Made by a program: the position numbers and the translations under genes. The notes beneath the pieces are model-generated. The model was not told where the DNA came from and searched no databases. It saw nothing but the letters and a program-made list of their open reading frames with translations. Below are positions 23,632 through 25,783 of a DNA stretch of 25,783 nucleotides, piece after piece. This DNA comes from Acholeplasmatales bacterium DTU056 (lineage in GTDB: Bacteria > Bacillota_I > Bacilli_A > ML615J-28 > CAG-698), in assembly GCA_001512985.1 (NCBI GenBank), contig LFRX01000034.1, positions 1 through 25,783 of the forward strand, written 5' to 3'. The stretch's first letter is position 1, and every line of letters starts with the position of its first letter.

Positions 23632-24557
23632 TATTTTTCCTCCTCTGTTAATTCATATATTAATTCATTTATGTTTTCGATAACTTTATCTAAATTATCA
23701 TCTTTAATGTTTGGCAAATTAACTACTAATAAATTTTCAGTCATATTAGGAGTTTTTTTACCAATCAAAATACTTTTTTGACGTTCGGAACTTAAGAATA
23801 AGTTTTCCGGTAAAACAACTAAAGCTCGTAAAGTACTAGTTTTCAAAATCTTATCATAAAATTTTGGAAAACTTTCCGAAAAAACAACAGTGTTATCTAT
23901 TAAAAATACAAAATAATGATCTTCTTTTAAACAATCAATATATTTTTCAATATGATCGATTACTTCATTTGGACTACTTTTTACTAAATTAAGATAATCT
24001 AAATTTCCTAATAACAAATCATAACGTTCTTGTTCTAATAAAACTTCTTCTTTTGGTTTTATAAAGAATTCTTTTGATCCTAATGTAAATAACGTTTCTG
24101 CTAATTTTCCTAACACTTCATTATCTTCAAAGCCAACTAATTGTAACTCTTTATGTTCTAAAAAGTGGGATGTAGAATATAAGAAATTACCAGCTTTTAA
24201 ATTTAAGTCTAATGCTTGAATATAATATTTATTAAAATGTAACCCGTTAATAATATATCCAACCAAATAACAAACTCCTTCAGGAATTAAAATATCAATT
24301 GGATAATTTACTTCTTTAAAACCTTTTGACATTAGTTTTATGTAAATTGTCGTTAACATTTCTAAGTCTTCTTCTAACGTTAATAACTCTAAAATATCAT
24401 TAAGCCGGGAATTATGGAAATGGCTTTTCGCCTTCCCGGCAATTATCATCGTCGCAAGTACTAATGCGGTTAGATAGGAGACTTCTTCTTCATCTTGAAT
24501 CAAAAGACAAGCCTCATCAAACATCTCTTCTAGAACCGCCATTTTATTTGGATACAT
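23631..24557 (-). CDS. YtxK-like protein, degenerate class I methyltransferase fold
   Basis: A 308-aa homologue by position of YtxK, the HsdM-like adenine methylase-fold protein that precedes ackA in Bacilli. Seen: a helical N-terminal half (about 1-85), then the expected fold with strand order intact. However, SAM motif I reads ALDLNLKAGNFL (about 115-126) instead of a DPxxGTGNLL type, and the catalytic (N/D)PPY/DLP-type motif is replaced by GNLDYLNL (about 184-191). An acidic GFEDNEV (142-148) remains. It is therefore probably not catalytic. ATG 24557 has GGTGA upstream and a promoter just behind. It overlaps ackA by one base, so expression is coupled. YtxK has no firmly known role. Confidence 0.7.
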   Translation of the reverse strand: MYPNKMAVLEEMFDEACLLIQDEEEVSYLTALVLATMIIAGKAKSHFHNSRLNDILELLTLEEDLEMLTTIYIKLMSKGFKEVNYPIDILIPEGVCYLVGYIINGLHFNKYYIQALDLNLKAGNFLYSTSHFLEHKELQLVGFEDNEVLGKLAETLFTLGSKEFFIKPKEEVLLEQERYDLLLGNLDYLNLVKSSPNEVIDHIEKYIDCLKEDHYFVFLIDNTVVFSESFPKFYDKILKTSTLRALVVLPENLFLSSERQKSILIGKKTPNMTENLLVVNLPNIKDDNLDKVIENINELIYELTEEEK

Positions 24558-24573
24558 AAAATCACCGAAGTAT

Positions 24574-24602
24574 ATTATACCATGTTCCTTTGTAAAAGTT
24601 AA
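24574..24602 (-). promoter_or_regulatory. Promoter for ytxK-like gene and ackA
   Basis: Minus strand: extended -10 TGG-TATAAT (hexamer 24574-24579), 17-base spacer, weaker -35 TTAACT (24597-24602). It lies between the ytfJ terminator and the gene. Confidence 0.72.
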
Positions 24603-24648
24603 GCCTTATAACCTAAAGATTTTTGTAAATTTCTAATTAGGATTTAAT

Positions 24649-24680
24649 AAAAAAAGAATTTAACTTAATTAGTTAAATTC
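24649..24680 (-). terminator. Intrinsic terminator at the end of the GerW/YtfJ gene
   Basis: A 9-bp stem (GAATTTAAC with GTTAAATTC, seven-base loop) followed by seven T on the minus strand. The stem overlaps the last codons and the TAA stop of the gene. The stem is AT-rich, so efficiency may be moderate. Confidence 0.75.
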
Positions 24681-25094
24681 TTTATTATCAATTACCTCTA
24701 CTTTAGTGATTTGTGGTGATTTGTTTTTTTTGAATAACTCTTTTACTTGCATTAATATTGGACCTATATTATCAATCAATTTTTCCACAATATGCGTTTG
24801 TTCTTCAGTATGTAATAACTTAATTTCACCATTAACACTAACTAAAAAACATACTGGAGTAATTGTTACAGTTCCACCACTTACTCCACCAAACGGATAT
24901 TTACGCCCATTTTCTACTCTTGCTGCTTGATCAGTACCACCCGTGATAAAACCACATTTTACTTTAGAAATTGGAATAGCGAAAATATTGTCACCAAGAT
25001 CAATTCTTTTCCCAACTATCGTATCAACATCAATAATATCTTTCATAGAATTAAACGATATCTGAAACAAATCAGCAATCGGATGCTCATTCAT
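24669..25094 (-). CDS. ytfJ: GerW family sporulation protein (YtfJ)
   Basis: A 141-aa protein of the Spore_YtfJ/GerW family; in Bacillus it is made in the forespore and linked to spore germination. Homologues also occur outside spore-formers. Seen: PIADLFQISFNSMKDIIDVD, IPISKVKCGFITGG and a glycine-rich FGGVSGGTVTITPVCFLV (about 68-85) characteristic of the family, then a helical C-terminus. It is soluble, with no signal peptide. ATG 25094 has AAGGAG upstream and lies two bases after the DUF2953 gene, the Bacillus ytfI-ytfJ arrangement. Whether this organism sporulates cannot be told here. Confidence 0.88.
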   Translation of the reverse strand: MNEHPIADLFQISFNSMKDIIDVDTIVGKRIDLGDNIFAIPISKVKCGFITGGTDQAARVENGRKYPFGGVSGGTVTITPVCFLVSVNGEIKLLHTEEQTHIVEKLIDNIGPILMQVKELFKKNKSPQITKVEVIDNKEFN

Positions 25095-25096
25095 AA

Positions 25097-25657
25097 TTAT
25101 GACTCCTTCCTTAATAATTTAATAATTTTTTTGGTATCTTTAAAATTAGTAATAAAAGCTTTAATAATGTAAATCAATCTTACATATACATATGCCTCAA
25201 GAACTAACATGTCTTTAACTGAACTTTTAACTGACTGGATTGAATAATAAGTATTTTTAACTTTTTTAAAACTACGTGTCAAATATTCATCTAGCATTTC
25301 AAAAAAAATATACCCTGATGTTTTAAAATAAGTTTCATAATCTACTTCACTAAATTTTCCTTTTAAGATAATTGTTAAGTATCTAATTTGACTATGCTTA
25401 AAAATATCTTCGATTATATTTTGAAATTCTTTAAATAATTTAAAATTATTTACAATACTTTCAAAAGTAATTTCATTCCGATTTTTACGTGATGTTAGAA
25501 ATAAACGAATAAATTCATCAAAGTCAATGCGTATATTAAAAAACTTGGTTAAGAAAATGTCAACATCCTGACGATAATCATTTTTTTGAATCCGAATTCC
25601 TAGTGGTGTAAATAAAATCGCTATAATGATTAATACTATTATAAAAACAACAATCAT
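25097..25657 (-). CDS. DUF2953-type membrane protein, YtfI-like
   Basis: A 186-aa protein with one N-terminal transmembrane helix (about 2-18), then TPLGIRI and a charged, mostly helical or beta soluble part. DUF2953 is suggested by the short N-terminal anchor, the size and the position directly before ytfJ; the sequence itself is divergent. Codon use is strongly AT-rich. ATG 25657 has only a weak SD (TAAGA), unusual in this window where nearly every gene has GGAGG or GGTGA. Function unknown; in Bacillus, YtfI has been proposed to partner YtfJ. Confidence 0.6.
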   Translation of the reverse strand: MIVVFIIVLIIIAILFTPLGIRIQKNDYRQDVDIFLTKFFNIRIDFDEFIRLFLTSRKNRNEITFESIVNNFKLFKEFQNIIEDIFKHSQIRYLTIILKGKFSEVDYETYFKTSGYIFFEMLDEYLTRSFKKVKNTYYSIQSVKSSVKDMLVLEAYVYVRLIYIIKAFITNFKDTKKIIKLLRKES

Positions 25658-25673
25658 TCTTACATCACACTGT

Positions 25674-25703
25674 TATTGTGTTCACTTTTAGCAAAAAATA
25701 TAC
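25674..25703 (-). promoter_or_regulatory. Candidate forespore-sigma-like promoter before the ytfI-like gene
   Basis: Minus strand GTATA (25699-25703), 15 bases, then GAACACAATA (25674-25683). This resembles sigma-F/G-type promoters (GTATA, then GGnnAnAATA), while no sigma-A promoter is visible here. The predicted start would leave only a leader of about 10 bases. In an AT-rich sequence such a match can be chance. Confidence 0.25.
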
Positions 25704-25752
25704 AAAATAAACCTTTTTTCAAAAAAAATTTCGGATTATCATTATTTAATGT

Positions 25753-25781
25753 TTGGTTTTTAAAATTTTTTGTGGTAAAAT
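25753..25781 (+). promoter_or_regulatory. Plus-strand promoter at the right edge, divergent from ytfI-ytfJ
   Basis: -35 TTGGTT (25753-25758), 17-base spacer, extended -10 TGG-TAAAAT (hexamer 25776-25781). It would drive a rightward gene beyond the window. It is the only plus-strand signal I support here. The rest of the intergenic stretch 25658-25752 is AT-rich, with no terminator seen. Confidence 0.5.
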
Positions 25782-25783
25782 AT

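Noticed and set aside
25753..25783. MraZ-type operator (GTGG boxes) and a downstream mraZ-mraW cluster at the right edge
   Set aside because: Only a single GTGGT is visible before the window ends; repeated boxes would be needed, so only the promoter is reported.
1..25783. CRISPR array, insertion sequence, tRNA or rRNA gene, prophage or defence system
   Set aside because: I found no regularly spaced repeats, transposase, terminal inverted repeats, tRNA-like cloverleaf or defence protein; gene order is almost entirely conserved core genes.

Overview
This AT-rich window carries 24 protein-coding genes, all on the minus strand. They are described here 5'->3' for that strand, i.e. from high to low coordinates. 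The gene content, the strong Shine-Dalgarno (SD) sites and the near-consensus TTGACA/TATAAT promoters point to a low-GC Gram-positive, most likely a Bacilli-derived lineage near the Mollicutes (Acholeplasma, Izemoplasma, RF39 or Erysipelotrichia-like). TGA is used as a true stop: cysS and mrnC both end at TGA inside short gene overlaps, and Trp is TGG. The code is therefore standard, not the Mycoplasma UGA=Trp code. Species cannot be named from the sequence alone.

Layout from the right edge. (1) 25657-22438: a DUF2953/YtfI-type membrane protein, a GerW/YtfJ sporulation-family protein, a degenerate YtxK-type methyltransferase and acetate kinase. This is the Bacillus order ytfI-ytfJ-(tpx)-ytxK-ackA with tpx missing. 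(2) 22351-18257: one very large secreted, membrane-anchored protein of 1364 aa. It looks like two tandem paralogues fused into one frame and is the most unusual gene here. (3) 18169-12651: dnaE, pfkA and pyk, a conserved Firmicutes block. (4) 12505-8448: metG, a CPA2-type cation/proton antiporter and a YitT-family membrane protein, with very tight spacing. (5) 8334-7491: rplM-rpsI. (6) 7329-4313: cysS-mrnC-rlmB-sigma factor (SigH position). (7) 4245-16: rpmG-secE-nusG, rplK-rplA, rplJ-rplL and an RsmC/YbxB methyltransferase, which normally lies just before rpoB.

The regulatory layer is easy to read. There are eight hairpins that can act as terminators or attenuators. Promoters are visible before rpmG, rplK, cysS, rplM, metG, pfkA, dnaE and the ytxK-like gene. 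Ribosomal-protein leaders include an L10 leader before rplJ, two L1-site-like structures before rplK and rplA, and an rplM leader with two mutually exclusive hairpins. No tRNA, rRNA, CRISPR array, insertion sequence or prophage gene was seen. The longest stretch without a gene is about 190 bases (nusG-rplK), and it is filled by a terminator, a promoter and a leader.

Most of the window is ordinary core machinery: translation, replication and the glycolysis-acetate branch. The parts worth a second look are the fused surface protein and its leader, the non-catalytic-looking YtxK homologue, sporulation-type genes in a possibly non-sporulating lineage, the three-helix SecE and the rplM leader switch.
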